IMG/VR virus record: IMGVR_UViG_3300042691_014210
Location: 1 to 27,071 of that record
Reading direction: 5' to 3' (one strand)
DNA from: a virus
DNA: 27,071 bases
Part shown: piece after piece, positions 16,468-23,148 of the stretch
Numbering within the stretch: the first letter of the stretch is position 1
How the letters are laid out: every line of letters begins with the position of its first letter
Notes under the pieces: model-generated
Seen by the model: only the letters and a program-made list of their open reading frames with translations
Database searches by the model: none
What the model was told of the DNA's origin: nothing
Position numbers and translations under genes: made by a program

Positions 16468-16500
16468 CTCCCACTGGCGGGAGGACACCACCAGTGGGAG
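16468..16500 (-). terminator. Ten-base-pair hairpin in the HTH-zincin gap
   Basis: Perfect arms CTCCCACTGG and CCAGTGGGAG enclose a 13-base loop. It lies 28 bases upstream of the zincin start and is followed by no U-run. It may be an attenuator or a ribosome-access control for the zincin. Its arm shares the CACTGGCGGG motif seen upstream of the capsid gene. Confidence 0.5.
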
Positions 16501-16505
16501 GGGAG

Positions 16506-16523
16506 GCTCGGGCGAACCCGAGC
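16506..16523 (-). terminator. UUCG-loop hairpin after the HTH gene
   Basis: On the minus-strand RNA, GCUCGGG-UUCG-CCCGAGC forms a 7-base-pair GC-rich stem with a UUCG loop. It starts 12 bases after the HTH stop. It has the same loop as the capsid hairpin and likewise no U-tract, so it is probably a U-less terminator or an mRNA end-stabiliser. It is tandem with the hairpin at 16468-16500. Confidence 0.55.
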
Positions 16524-16534
16524 GCCTGGATAGT

Positions 16535-17161
16535 CTACGCGCCCACCTTGTAGCTGTTCGTGCCACACGTCACCCTGAAGACCATCCCGTTCACTTCCTG
16601 GAGCCTGTCGTCCACAGCCCCCACGAGCCCACAGATCCTGCACTCCACAGCCCAGTCGTCAGAGACAGCCAGCGTGTCGAACGCGTAGGGATACTTCTCC
16701 CGAGCCTCCTCCTCGTCCAGGCTGTGTTCGATCATCGCGACCTGTCCGTTCGTGAGTTCGTTCTGCCACCAGTCCGTCAGGCGATGACCCAGTGCTCCTT
16801 CTGCCAGGGCTCTCGCGTGGTTCTGGGCGTTGATGCGCCAGTTGTCCCGATAGGCTGCGAGCGCACCAGGGACTGGTCCTGGCTTCTTCGCCTTTCTGCT
16901 GACGTTCGGGGATGTGCTGTGGGCGTATAGCGTGACCTCCCTCCAGGCGTCTGGTGCTGGTTCACCGAATCTCCTGATGAACCGCTCCTCGATCCCCTCT
17001 GGGACGCGACGCTCCTCGGAGACGTAGGCATAGGCACTTCGTCGACTGATGCCTAGATCCTCTGCGAGCTTCTCGATCTGCACTCGTGGTGCGAATCCTG
17101 GGTATGCCTGACGAGCTGTGATCTTGATCCAGTCGCCGCTGATTGAGCGTACCTTCTCCAC
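16535..17161 (-). CDS. HTH DNA-binding protein with C-terminal Cys motif (208 aa)
   Basis: GTG at 17161 follows GAGGAGGACAA. Residues about 25-65 (VQIEKLAEDLGISRRSAYAYVSEERRVPEG) form a helix-turn-helix of the kind found in transcription factors and terminase-like initiators. A long helical middle and a C-terminal CRICG knuckle with a further Cys follow. It is the first gene after the early operon's last gene (16-base gap), and two hairpins lie behind it. A switch regulator between early and late expression is a reasonable inference; I do not recognise a named family. Confidence 0.65.
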   Translation of the reverse strand: MEKVRSISGDWIKITARQAYPGFAPRVQIEKLAEDLGISRRSAYAYVSEERRVPEGIEERFIRRFGEPAPDAWREVTLYAHSTSPNVSRKAKKPGPVPGALAAYRDNWRINAQNHARALAEGALGHRLTDWWQNELTNGQVAMIEHSLDEEEAREKYPYAFDTLAVSDDWAVECRICGLVGAVDDRLQEVNGMVFRVTCGTNSYKVGA

Positions 17162-17177
17162 TTGTCCTCCTCTGCTA

Positions 17178-17594
17178 TCAGGGACGCATCTGCTCCCACT
17201 CGGTGATTATGACCTCAGTCACGCCGATGTGCAACCCGCGCAGGGCTGCGAAGGCGTGAGGTGATAGGTCGATGCTTCTGCTCCTCGCAGTCCAGGTCTT
17301 CTTCAGGTCAGCCCTGCACCTGGAGCAGCGATCGACGACCAGGACATACACGCAGCGTGTCTTGTCATCAGCTCGGCAGACCTTGATCTGGTACGGATCA
17401 TCGCCCCACTTGAAGGTCCCGACTGCTGCGTAGAACTTCCAGCCTGCCCTCGTGTACCAGGTCGACTGCGTTCCGTTCGGATGGTATGTCGCGTTGTACC
17501 AGGACGCGATCCCACGCGTCGGGATTCCGTGTGGCGTCCTAACTGGGACACTTGGGTGCACTGCCAGCATCAGCGCCAGCAGGAGGGCTGTCAC
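17178..17594 (-). CDS. Secreted RlpA-like double-psi beta-barrel protein (138 aa)
   Basis: GTG at 17594 overlaps the previous stop (GTGA). Residues 1-15 form a short hydrophobic export signal (TALLLALMLAVHP). The mature part begins GIASWYN, the SWY opening of RlpA-like proteins, and has VVDRC (86-90) and SIDLSPHAF (107-114), the other conserved strands. Four Cys (73, 81, 90, 93) could form disulphides outside the cytoplasm. RlpA-like proteins bind or cleave peptidoglycan glycan strands or act as expansins. Here it is in the early operon, far from the lysis genes, so a role in modifying the host wall is possible. The catalytic activity is not established. Confidence 0.75.
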   Translation of the reverse strand: MTALLLALMLAVHPSVPVRTPHGIPTRGIASWYNATYHPNGTQSTWYTRAGWKFYAAVGTFKWGDDPYQIKVCRADDKTRCVYVLVVDRCSRCRADLKKTWTARSRSIDLSPHAFAALRGLHIGVTEVIITEWEQMRP

Positions 17595-17659
17595 TCAGAC
17601 GTCTCCGCTAGGTACCAGACGACGGAGATGATGACCAGCATCAGGATGATCCCAGTCAC
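17591..17659 (-). CDS. Single-span membrane micropeptide (22 aa)
   Basis: A tiny frame coupled on both sides by GTGA overlaps: its GTG (17659) overlaps the stop of the nuclease gene and its stop overlaps the RlpA-like start. The product is VTGIILMLVIISVVWYLAE plus three residues, that is, nearly all one transmembrane helix. It could be a real micropeptide or simply a device coupling translation of the two larger genes. Confidence 0.5.
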   Translation of the reverse strand: MTGIILMLVIISVVWYLAETSE

Positions 17660-18027
17660 TCTTCGACCTCGGTGTCTCCGAAGAAGTCCACGAACTCCTC
17701 GAAGTCGAACACGATGAGTGCGCGACGCTTGGTCCCAGCACCTGGAGAATCTCCCAGGACAACTGCGCGGAGCTTCTCGTATCGGAACGGGACCTTCCGC
17801 AGCCATCCGTCGATGCGCTCAGGGTATGAACCGCCCACCTTGCACTGCACGTCGTAGACGCCAGTCGCCACGTCTGTGGGTCCACCAGCCCAGCCGATCC
17901 TCCGACCGTTGAGCTTCGCAGCGACCTCACGCTCGAAGGCGTTCCCTCGGTTGCGTGCGTTCTTCCCGCGTCGACTCTTCGCTGGGTCGATCATCTTCTG
18001 GATCGCCTGGTCCTTGAAGTGCCCCAT
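17656..18027 (-). CDS. PD-(D/E)XK nuclease, Holliday-junction-resolvase-like (123 aa)
   Basis: ATG at 18027 shares its A with the previous stop (TGATG). The N-terminus is basic (AKSRRGKNARNRGNAFEREV). The pattern NRGNAFEREVAAKL, GGPTDV (Asp52), YDVQCK (Asp59 to Lys63) matches archaeal-type resolvases and related phage nucleases. The catalytic (D/E)xK triplet reads Gln-Cys-Lys, a known variation. It would resolve branched recombination or packaging intermediates made with the YqaJ/Rad52 pair upstream. Structure-specificity is inferred. Confidence 0.7.
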   Translation of the reverse strand: MGHFKDQAIQKMIDPAKSRRGKNARNRGNAFEREVAAKLNGRRIGWAGGPTDVATGVYDVQCKVGGSYPERIDGWLRKVPFRYEKLRAVVLGDSPGAGTKRRALIVFDFEEFVDFFGDTEVEE

Positions 18028-18314
18028 CAGCGCAGCCTCGCCAGGATCGCAGTCCCACCGTCGCTCAGAGTGAACCTTGACTCCTGGAGCTCCATCACGC
18101 CGAACTTGATCAGGTCAGCGTTCGTCTTACGGTTCCCGATCCCCTCGTACAGGAAGAACCAGCCGTCTGGGGCGATGGCGTCCGCGTAGCGTTGGCTAAG
18201 GATGCACCAGGGTCGACCAGGTACTCCTGGCTCCTCGCACCAGGCGTCAGCGCCATCCTGGACTGCGACCACCTTGTCGTCGAGGAACGGAGCAGCACGC
18301 TCGATGCGACTCAC
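18027..18314 (-). CDS. Hypothetical protein (95 aa)
   Basis: GTG at 18314 overlaps the previous stop (GTGA); the open frame extends upstream but lacks support. The protein starts SRIERAAPFLDDKVVAVQDGADAW and holds WCILSQRYADAIAPDGWFFLYEG. I do not recognise a family. It is part of the translationally coupled early operon, before the resolvase-like gene. Confidence 0.6.
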   Translation of the reverse strand: MSRIERAAPFLDDKVVAVQDGADAWCEEPGVPGRPWCILSQRYADAIAPDGWFFLYEGIGNRKTNADLIKFGVMELQESRFTLSDGGTAILARLR

Positions 18315-18496
18315 TTGACGCAGCTCCTGTGGAACCAGGCGAACCTCGTGTTCCGCTTGTTGGCGTTGAAGGTGATGACCTTCACGCGCCAGGATTCCTT
18401 CAGCGTGTTCAGGACGCCTTCGCATCCAGCGCAGGACGTCACAGTGAAGACTGGCTCCTTCCGCGGACCGCCTCGTTGTGCCTTGACTGCTGCCAC
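18311..18496 (-). CDS. Small zinc-knuckle protein (61 aa)
   Basis: GTG at 18496 overlaps the preceding TAG (TAGTG). CAGC (22-25) and a C-terminal FHRSCVK give a likely CxxC...HxxC metal site. The N-terminus is basic. Function unknown; possibly RNA, DNA or protein binding. It is one of several Cys-knuckle microproteins in this operon. Confidence 0.6.
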   Translation of the reverse strand: MAAVKAQRGGPRKEPVFTVTSCAGCEGVLNTLKESWRVKVITFNANKRNTRFAWFHRSCVK

Positions 18497-18666
18497 TAGA
18501 TGACCCTCCAGATCCAGATCACTGTCGCCAGACCGACGACTGCGTAGATGGTACCCGCCGCAGCGTTCCCGCGTCTAGCAGCTTCTGGAAGGCTGACAAC
18601 GACCAGGAAGACCAGGGTCGAGTGCAGCATCATCAGCACCACCCCGATGGCATCGAAGGCGCTCAT
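18496..18666 (-). CDS. Small two-span membrane protein (56 aa)
   Basis: ATG at 18666 overlaps the end of the preceding gene and its TAG overlaps the next GTG. Two hydrophobic segments are visible, about residues 8-26 (GVVLMMLHSTLVFLVVVS) and 38-53 (GTIYAVVGLATVIWIW), joined by a short basic loop (EAARRGN). Function unknown. It lies in the early operon, so a second holin is less likely than a membrane-associated host-takeover factor. Confidence 0.6.
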   Translation of the reverse strand: MSAFDAIGVVLMMLHSTLVFLVVVSLPEAARRGNAAAGTIYAVVGLATVIWIWRVI

Positions 18667-18863
18667 CCCCGCACCTGGTTCACCAGGATCGAGAGTCGGT
18701 CATAGGCTGACTCGACTGCATCCTCTGGCGACGTGCCCTTGAAGTTCAACTCGCCACCCATCGTGTCAACGATGACCAGGACATACCCTTCGGTCGTTCG
18801 TAGCAGTGCGTCGAAGTGGTAGCCCAACTGGTCAGCGAGAACCTGTAGCTCCTGGAACCTCAT
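18663..18863 (-). CDS. Hypothetical protein (66 aa)
   Basis: ATG at 18863 overlaps the kinase stop (ATGA). The sequence runs QVLADQLGYHFDALL, then EGYVLVIVDTMGGELNFKG, then a helix with SAYDRLSIL. It looks like a compact alpha-beta protein. I do not recognise it; coupling to the kinase gene is its only clue. Confidence 0.6.
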   Translation of the reverse strand: MRFQELQVLADQLGYHFDALLRTTEGYVLVIVDTMGGELNFKGTSPEDAVESAYDRLSILVNQVRG

Positions 18864-19423
18864 CGTGTCTCCTCCATCGTCTCGGTGATGATCCGATACG
18901 TCTCCTCTGGCGTCTGCTCAGAGGTGTCCACACTAATGTCGAACGACGCGTCTGTCCAGCCCAGCTCGGTGATGTCCCTGGTCCCCAGGAGCTGACCACC
19001 GACACGCTGACGTCGGACCTCCTGGTTCGCGAACAGCCTGACCACGAAGATCGAAGGATCGACGGATCGGAGATAGATGATCTCCGAAGGTAGGCGAACG
19101 TCATCGACGACCACCGACAGTCCGTGGCTCTTGATCTCGTCATAGGCGTGCTCCCAGATTCTCATCCACCAGTTCCTGTCGATCTCCCGCATCTTCGCTC
19201 CGACCTCCTGGAAGATCTCCCTCCCAGTCAGCCATCGAGCTCCGCTGTAGGTCAGCACCTCGTGTCCTTCGTTCTTCTTGAGCCCTGGATACGCCATCCA
19301 GGTCACGCTCTTCACCGCGTCAGCGATCCCGTGTCTGGCATAGCCTCGATGTTCCGCGAACATCTCAGCGATGGTGCTCTTCCCTGAGCCCTGTGGTCCG
19401 ATGAGTGCGATGCTCCTGCTCAT
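18860..19423 (-). CDS. P-loop deoxynucleoside monophosphate kinase-like (187 aa)
   Basis: Walker A is GPQGSGKST (9-17). VVVDDVRLPSEI about residue 105 is the second nucleotide motif, and FVVRLFANQEVRRQR gives a lid-like basic segment. The pattern matches phage deoxynucleotide monophosphate kinases that raise dNTP supply. ATG at 19423 overlaps the preceding stop (ATGA). The substrate base is not readable from sequence. Confidence 0.75.
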   Translation of the reverse strand: MSRSIALIGPQGSGKSTIAEMFAEHRGYARHGIADAVKSVTWMAYPGLKKNEGHEVLTYSGARWLTGREIFQEVGAKMREIDRNWWMRIWEHAYDEIKSHGLSVVVDDVRLPSEIIYLRSVDPSIFVVRLFANQEVRRQRVGGQLLGTRDITELGWTDASFDISVDTSEQTPEETYRIITETMEETR

Positions 19424-19950
19424 TGTCCGCTCCTTCCGATGAAGTCCTCGACTGGCGTCATCTCCGAGGCAGGCATCGCCACTCGATGCCGCTGAGAGAA
19501 CTGACGATCAACTGCGTCTCGGAGGAACCTCTCCTTCGAGCAGACACCGTGTACGCGATACACGACGCCTTCCTCGTCTGGGTGCGTCCTATCTCCGAGA
19601 AGCTGGACCAGGACCGCTCCTGGTGCCTTGAAGTGGTCCCGACTGTTGAAGATCAGCCAGGACGTGACCGTGGTCTTGACGTCGAAGTTGTACCCGTGAG
19701 CTGCAAGATCAGCTCCACCGTCGCCCGAGCCCTTGATGCTCCAGTCCAGGTCCTGCTCCCAGTCAAGGTCCAGGGCGATCGCCGCAGCGATCTCACCCAG
19801 TCTTCCCATCAAGTCCACCGTCAGAGAGTCGCTGTTCTGGTCGTACCAGAGATCAGTCGCATCGACTGCCTGCTTGTGGCTCTGCTTCGCCTGAACCCAG
19901 GCTCGAGTCTGTTCAATCTGCTCTCGTGTGAGAACGACGTCCTGACTCAC
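19420..19950 (-). CDS. PD-(D/E)XK nuclease-like protein (176 aa)
   Basis: GTG at 19950 overlaps the initiator stop (GTGA). The nuclease motif is clear: Glu53 in MGRLGEIAA, Asp81 in GDGGADL and Asp90-Val-Lys92 in YNFDVKTT, spaced as in restriction-enzyme-fold nucleases. The C-terminal half is strand-rich. Its partner genes (initiator, kinase) suggest a role in DNA metabolism or host DNA breakdown; the target is unknown. Confidence 0.68.
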   Translation of the reverse strand: MSQDVVLTREQIEQTRAWVQAKQSHKQAVDATDLWYDQNSDSLTVDLMGRLGEIAAAIALDLDWEQDLDWSIKGSGDGGADLAAHGYNFDVKTTVTSWLIFNSRDHFKAPGAVLVQLLGDRTHPDEEGVVYRVHGVCSKERFLRDAVDRQFSQRHRVAMPASEMTPVEDFIGRSGQ

Positions 19951-20396
19951 TTCACCCTCCCGAAGATCACATCTCCGACAGAAGTCATCCCTCCTGTTTT
20001 AGATAGAGTGTCTGTCTCTTTCTCTCTCTCTATGTCCTTCTCTTTCTCGGTACGGCTCAGAACGGTACTGGGACGCCGAGATAGCGTTGCACGCCACCTG
20101 GCAGTGCGCTCAGAACTGGTCGGGTCGATCTGATGCTTCGACCAGGAGACGACGACGAGTCGACCATCTTCCACAGCCAACAGCCCCGCATCGACGAGGA
20201 CCTTGATCTGCTTGTGCAGCTTCTCTGGCAGCAGCGCCTTGAGATGCTCGACGCTCCCGAACGACCCGCCTGGTCGCTGACGCTTCGCCCTGGTGAGGAC
20301 CTTGATCCACACCAACTGTGCCTCGTAAGGCAGGAGGGCGATGCGCTCGTCCTCATCCCATCCGACGCTGAGCTTGATCCACGCTCCCTGTGACAT
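19947..20396 (-). CDS. Replisome-organiser-like winged-helix protein (149 aa)
   Basis: ATG at 20396 follows AAGGAGGACACA. The opening AWIKLSVGWDEDERIALLP and the helices through PEKLHKQIKVLVDAGLLAV resemble the N-terminal winged helix of phage replication initiators that load host helicase. A highly charged linker (EKEKDIEREKET) is encoded by a purine-rich DNA tract. The product is shorter than usual initiators and has no clear C-terminal domain. As no polymerase or helicase is present, it is the best candidate for directing host replication. Confidence 0.62.
   Translation of the reverse strand: MSQGAWIKLSVGWDEDERIALLPYEAQLVWIKVLTRAKRQRPGGSFGSVEHLKALLPEKLHKQIKVLVDAGLLAVEDGRLVVVSWSKHQIDPTSSERTARWRATLSRRPSTVLSRTEKEKDIEREKETDTLSKTGGMTSVGDVIFGRVK
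20010..20048. repeat. Purine/pyrimidine-biased tract inside the initiator gene
   Basis: About 38 bases that are pyrimidine on the plus strand except for three positions, with CT repeats. It lies within the initiator gene. In several phages the replication origin sits inside the initiator gene, so an origin or melting site is possible; I see no iterated binding sites to support it. Confidence 0.4.
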
Positions 20397-20416
20397 TGTG
20401 TCCTCCTTGTGTTGGC

Positions 20417-20445
20417 GGGGAGGCGACTATCTCAGCCGCCTCCCC
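20417..20445 (-). terminator. Nine-base-pair hairpin after the Rad52-like gene
   Basis: Perfect arms GGGGAGGCG and CGCCTCCCC with an 11-base loop lie 7 bases after the annealing-protein stop and 20 bases before the initiator start. There is no U-run. It may be a U-less terminator or an mRNA processing/stability element separating recombination and replication genes. Confidence 0.6.
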
Positions 20446-20452
20446 TGGTTGA

Positions 20453-21190
20453 TTAGAACGGAAGGTCCTCCAGGTTGTCCTCAGGCACCAGCTTCGGCTT
20501 CGGAGCCTCGACTGGGTTCGCAGCCTGGAACGCCCTGCTCGGCTTGTCCTTGCACCACGATCCGTCCGCTGTCTTGTGAGATGCAGCCCAGAACGGCTGG
20601 TACTCACGCCCTGTGGTCTTACTGACGCCGCCTGGCTTCAGCTTGAACTCCTCACCGTGACTGCACGTCCCCCCTGCTGTCGTCTCAGCGAAGATCATCG
20701 CAGCCTTCACAGCGAGAGCCTCGTCCTCTGAGATCGTCCCAGACCCCACCGTAGAATCGACGGAGATGGGTCCAGGAGCCACGGAGAGACGCGGAACACG
20801 CCCAAGTGGTACTGGGACACTCCCCACGCCCTTCTCGGGGCTGTAGAGGCTACGCCCGACACCGACCTGTGCTGCACAGCGACGGAGGGCGTCCGAAGCT
20901 GCGCTCTTCAGGGGCTCGTCATCCTGGGCGGAGTTGGGGTATCCGAAGTCCTGGTGGATCGTGGTCTTCCCATCGACAACGATCGCCAGTGAACCGTGGA
21001 CCACTCCACGAACTGGATCTGCCACCTTCACCTCGAACTGCCAACCAGCGAGACCGAGGACGTCATCGAGACGCTGGGCGACCGCCCTGGCGTCTGCATA
21101 GGTGAACGTCATCCCAGCTCGACCAGGTCGATGCTTGAGGTCCTTCTCCTCGAAGGGTGCCGATAGTGCTGCTGCGATCTTCTCGCTCAT
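20453..21190 (-). CDS. Rad52-type single-strand annealing protein (245 aa)
   Basis: ATG at 21190 overlaps the exonuclease stop (ATGA). Residues 20-116 carry the Rad52/Rad22 pattern: KHRPGRAGMTFTYADARAVAQRL, HQDFGYPNSAQDDEPLKSA and SDALRRCAAQVGVGRSLY. Residues 174-215 form a possible zinc site (CSH ... H ... C: Cys176, His178, His205, Cys213) around KTTGREYQPFWA. The end is acidic and reads EDNLEDLPF, like the tip of bacterial SSB proteins. It would anneal strands made by the YqaJ-type exonuclease encoded just upstream. Confidence 0.85.
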   Translation of the reverse strand: MSEKIAAALSAPFEEKDLKHRPGRAGMTFTYADARAVAQRLDDVLGLAGWQFEVKVADPVRGVVHGSLAIVVDGKTTIHQDFGYPNSAQDDEPLKSAASDALRRCAAQVGVGRSLYSPEKGVGSVPVPLGRVPRLSVAPGPISVDSTVGSGTISEDEALAVKAAMIFAETTAGGTCSHGEEFKLKPGGVSKTTGREYQPFWAASHKTADGSWCKDKPSRAFQAANPVEAPKPKLVPEDNLEDLPF

Positions 21191-22128
21191 AGGTCTGTCT
21201 CCTCCTTGAACTTGAACACACGCGCCCCAGGAACTTCCCGAGTGTTCGCGTCGATAATCTCCTGGGGCACCTTCGCTGCTTCAGCGACTGCCTTCCAGTC
21301 TGTCTTCGCTGAGCCCTTGTTCGTCCTCCAGGTTGCGCGCCAACCTTGTCCGATGATTCCCTGCTTCTCACCGATCGCCTCCTTCAGGCTGATCGCCAGG
21401 TTCTGAAGTTCCTGGTCCAGCAGCTTCGATTCGTAGAGCTTCTCCGAATACAGGGACGCGACTCGGTCGAGTCCAGGATTCGAGTCAGCCCAGTCTTCAG
21501 ACTCCTGCTTGAACACCCACGCTAGGGCGTCGCTGTCTTCGCCCTGCACTGGTGGTGGAGTCTGTGTAGCGAGTGCATCGCGGAACTCCACAGCCTTCCG
21601 ATACAGCTCGGTCTGATACGCCAGGACCGCCTCGACGCGCTCGATGCGGAAGACCAGACCACCCAGGAGCACTGCGACGTCGACCCAGGGCGCACCTGTG
21701 ACGAACATCTGCCACTGAACCTGAGCGACGACCTCTGGTGGAACTGGGTGCAGACTCCATCGAGGTGAAGTTGAGGTCTTGATCTCGACGAGACCATCCT
21801 CACCGACGATGGTCCGATCCAGGGATGCCATCGCCCAGGGGATGTCCTTGATGCGGACGATGCCGTTCGACCGCTTCAACTTCCGACCTGTCTCCATCTC
21901 ATAGAACTCCGCGACTGTCGCCTCCAGGAGAAGACCGCGGATCGCTGCTGCGCCCACAGGCTCTGGCTCATACTTCCCGAGCTTCTCCGCCCAGAGCTGG
22001 AACGGTGTCTTGTATGGATTGACACCAGCGATGACCGACACGTCGGTCGCAGTGATGCCATCCTTCCGCAGGGCGTGCCACTCTGGCGACCTCTGCTCTG
22101 CCTTGATGAACTCGAACTGCTTGGTCAC
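21187..22128 (-). CDS. YqaJ-type (lambda-exonuclease-like) recombinase nuclease (313 aa)
   Basis: I start at GTG 22128, which follows GGAGGACGAAA and overlaps the FmdB-like stop; the frame is open further upstream. The family pattern is plain: RSPEWHALRKDGITATD, NPYKTPFQLWAEKLG, Glu69, Asp104 (ASLDRTI), Glu115-Ile-Lys117 (LVEIKTS), and the QVQWQMFVTG helix with catalytic-site Gln. It degrades one DNA strand so that the Rad52-type partner can anneal. The two genes overlap, as in phage Red-type pairs. Confidence 0.9.
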   Translation of the reverse strand: MTKQFEFIKAEQRSPEWHALRKDGITATDVSVIAGVNPYKTPFQLWAEKLGKYEPEPVGAAAIRGLLLEATVAEFYEMETGRKLKRSNGIVRIKDIPWAMASLDRTIVGEDGLVEIKTSTSPRWSLHPVPPEVVAQVQWQMFVTGAPWVDVAVLLGGLVFRIERVEAVLAYQTELYRKAVEFRDALATQTPPPVQGEDSDALAWVFKQESEDWADSNPGLDRVASLYSEKLYESKLLDQELQNLAISLKEAIGEKQGIIGQGWRATWRTNKGSAKTDWKAVAEAAKVPQEIIDANTREVPGARVFKFKEETDL

Positions 22129-22313
22129 TTTCGTCCTCCTCTGTCTTTCTTCGCCCAGCCTTCGCCCTTGTAGACGACGGCTGGTGCGCTTATCACGCGG
22201 AGCATCCAGCATCCGCACTTCTCACATCGTGGCGTCAGTGGCGCATCCATCGTCTGGATTCGCTCATCGACCACCTTGCACACTGGGCACTGGTACTGGT
22301 ACACAGGGCTCAT
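22125..22313 (-). CDS. FmdB-family zinc ribbon protein (62 aa)
   Basis: ATG at 22313 overlaps the previous stop (ATGA). The start SPVYQYQCPVCKVVDE, a second pair CEKC (30-33) and the tail SAPAVVYKGEGW match the FmdB zinc-ribbon family, known from bacterial and phage genomes with poorly defined regulatory roles. The C-terminus is basic (KKDRGGRK). Confidence 0.82.
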   Translation of the reverse strand: MSPVYQYQCPVCKVVDERIQTMDAPLTPRCEKCGCWMLRVISAPAVVYKGEGWAKKDRGGRK

Positions 22314-22498
22314 CCGAAGAACCCAGCAGCACCAACCAACCAGACACAGAGCACGACGTAGGCGACCGCTCCGACCACTCCGATCAGAACCAGGTCTCCG
22401 ACTGTGACCTCGTCTCCGTCGTATCGGAAGACGACGAAGCGTCGACGCTTCTGGATGAGCTTGGGTCGATGTGATCGACCGATCTGTCCGTGTCTCAC
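22310..22498 (-). CDS. Small membrane protein (62 aa)
   Basis: GTG at 22498 overlaps the previous stop (GTGA); longer upstream starts have no ribosome site of their own. A basic head (GRSHRPKLIQKRRRF) leads into one hydrophobic helix (LVLIGVVGAVAYVVLCVWLVGAAG). The charge pattern predicts the head stays in the cytoplasm. Function unknown. Confidence 0.6.
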   Translation of the reverse strand: MRHGQIGRSHRPKLIQKRRRFVVFRYDGDEVTVGDLVLIGVVGAVAYVVLCVWLVGAAGFFG

Positions 22499-22758
22499 TT
22501 GATGACCTCCTCTCTTGCTTCTGCCTTCAGTGTGATCTCGAGTTCGTTGTCGCAACCGATCACGAGATCGGCATAGCGTTCGTAGTCGTATGGTCCGACC
22601 TCCTTGTTGTAGCGTCCTCGATAGCCCTGTCCGCAGCGCGCACAGCTCGCTGCGATGAACCCAGGGGTGAACACGAACTCATCCCCGAACTCGTGCCGCT
22701 GGGCATTGAGCATCTTGATCCGATTGAACCAGAAGAGCCACGCCTGCGACTTGCTCAC
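22495..22758 (-). CDS. Hypothetical Cys-knuckle protein (87 aa)
   Basis: GTG at 22758 has AAGGAGG seven bases upstream and overlaps the microprotein stop (GTGA). The protein carries one CARC pair within ASCARCGQGYRGRYN and an N-terminal helix (FWFNRIKMLNAQRHEFG). A second pair is missing, so metal binding would need a dimer or other ligands. Unknown function. Confidence 0.6.
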   Translation of the reverse strand: MSKSQAWLFWFNRIKMLNAQRHEFGDEFVFTPGFIAASCARCGQGYRGRYNKEVGPYDYERYADLVIGCDNELEITLKAEAREEVIK

Positions 22759-22862
22759 TTGATGACCTCCTTCACGCACTTCGCGCAGATCCTGGTGTAG
22801 ATGTTCGAGTTGTCCTTCGCTACTCGGACAACCTTCCCGCAGTTCCAGCAGTTCGCCTTCAT
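22755..22862 (-). CDS. Zinc-ribbon microprotein (35 aa)
   Basis: ATG at 22862 shares its A with the previous stop (TGATG). Two pairs, CWNC (5-8) and CAKC (25-28), separated by a short basic stretch give a minimal zinc ribbon. It is translationally coupled on both sides. Role unknown; such proteins often bind nucleic acids or host RNA polymerase. Confidence 0.65.
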   Translation of the reverse strand: MKANCWNCGKVVRVAKDNSNIYTRICAKCVKEVIK

Positions 22863-23092
22863 CAGCGCACCGCCTTCGCGCAGGACATCACCTTGCAGTC
22901 GCCCATCCCCTCTTCGACCGTCATCGAGCCCTCGGAGATCTGATCCGAGTAGAAGTCAGCGACTGCATCCTGGGCGCTGTTGTAGAACCCGAAGGTCACG
23001 CGATTCTTCTTGAGAAGATCCGCGCAGCCAACTGCGTGGAGCTCGAACCCCTGGGCTCCGTTCTTCTGCTCTGCTGCCTCGAACTTGTACAT
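22862..23092 (-). CDS. First gene after the early promoter, hypothetical (76 aa)
   Basis: ATG at 23092 has AAGGAGG six bases upstream and is the first gene behind the promoter at 23149-23176. The protein has two short Cys-containing helices (HAVGCADLL, CKVMSCAKAV) and the core RVTFGFYNSAQDAVADFYSDQI. I do not recognise it. Strong promoter proximity suggests early, high expression. Confidence 0.65.
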   Translation of the reverse strand: MYKFEAAEQKNGAQGFELHAVGCADLLKKNRVTFGFYNSAQDAVADFYSDQISEGSMTVEEGMGDCKVMSCAKAVR

Positions 23093-23131
23093 CCTGGTCC
23101 TCCTTATCGGTCCAGCCGAGTGGCTGATGTC

Positions 23132-23148
23132 CTGCCCGATAGGGGCAG
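23132..23148. promoter_or_regulatory. Inverted repeat at the promoter start site (possible operator)
   Basis: CTGCCC gatag GGGCAG is a perfect 6-base inverted repeat just downstream of the -10 box, covering the probable transcription start. It fits an operator for a repressor; as RNA it would be a weak hairpin. A second, shorter repeat (CAGCC GAGT GGCTG, 23113-23126) lies further down. Confidence 0.5.

Noticed and set aside
16036-16566. Longer start (16566) for the zincin
   Set aside because: It would run through two strong hairpins and the previous gene's end; GTG 16440 has a ribosome site.
19405-20133. Plus-strand open frame of 242 codons opposite the nuclease and initiator genes
   Set aside because: It spans two well-supported genes on the other strand; its composition is that of a shadow frame.
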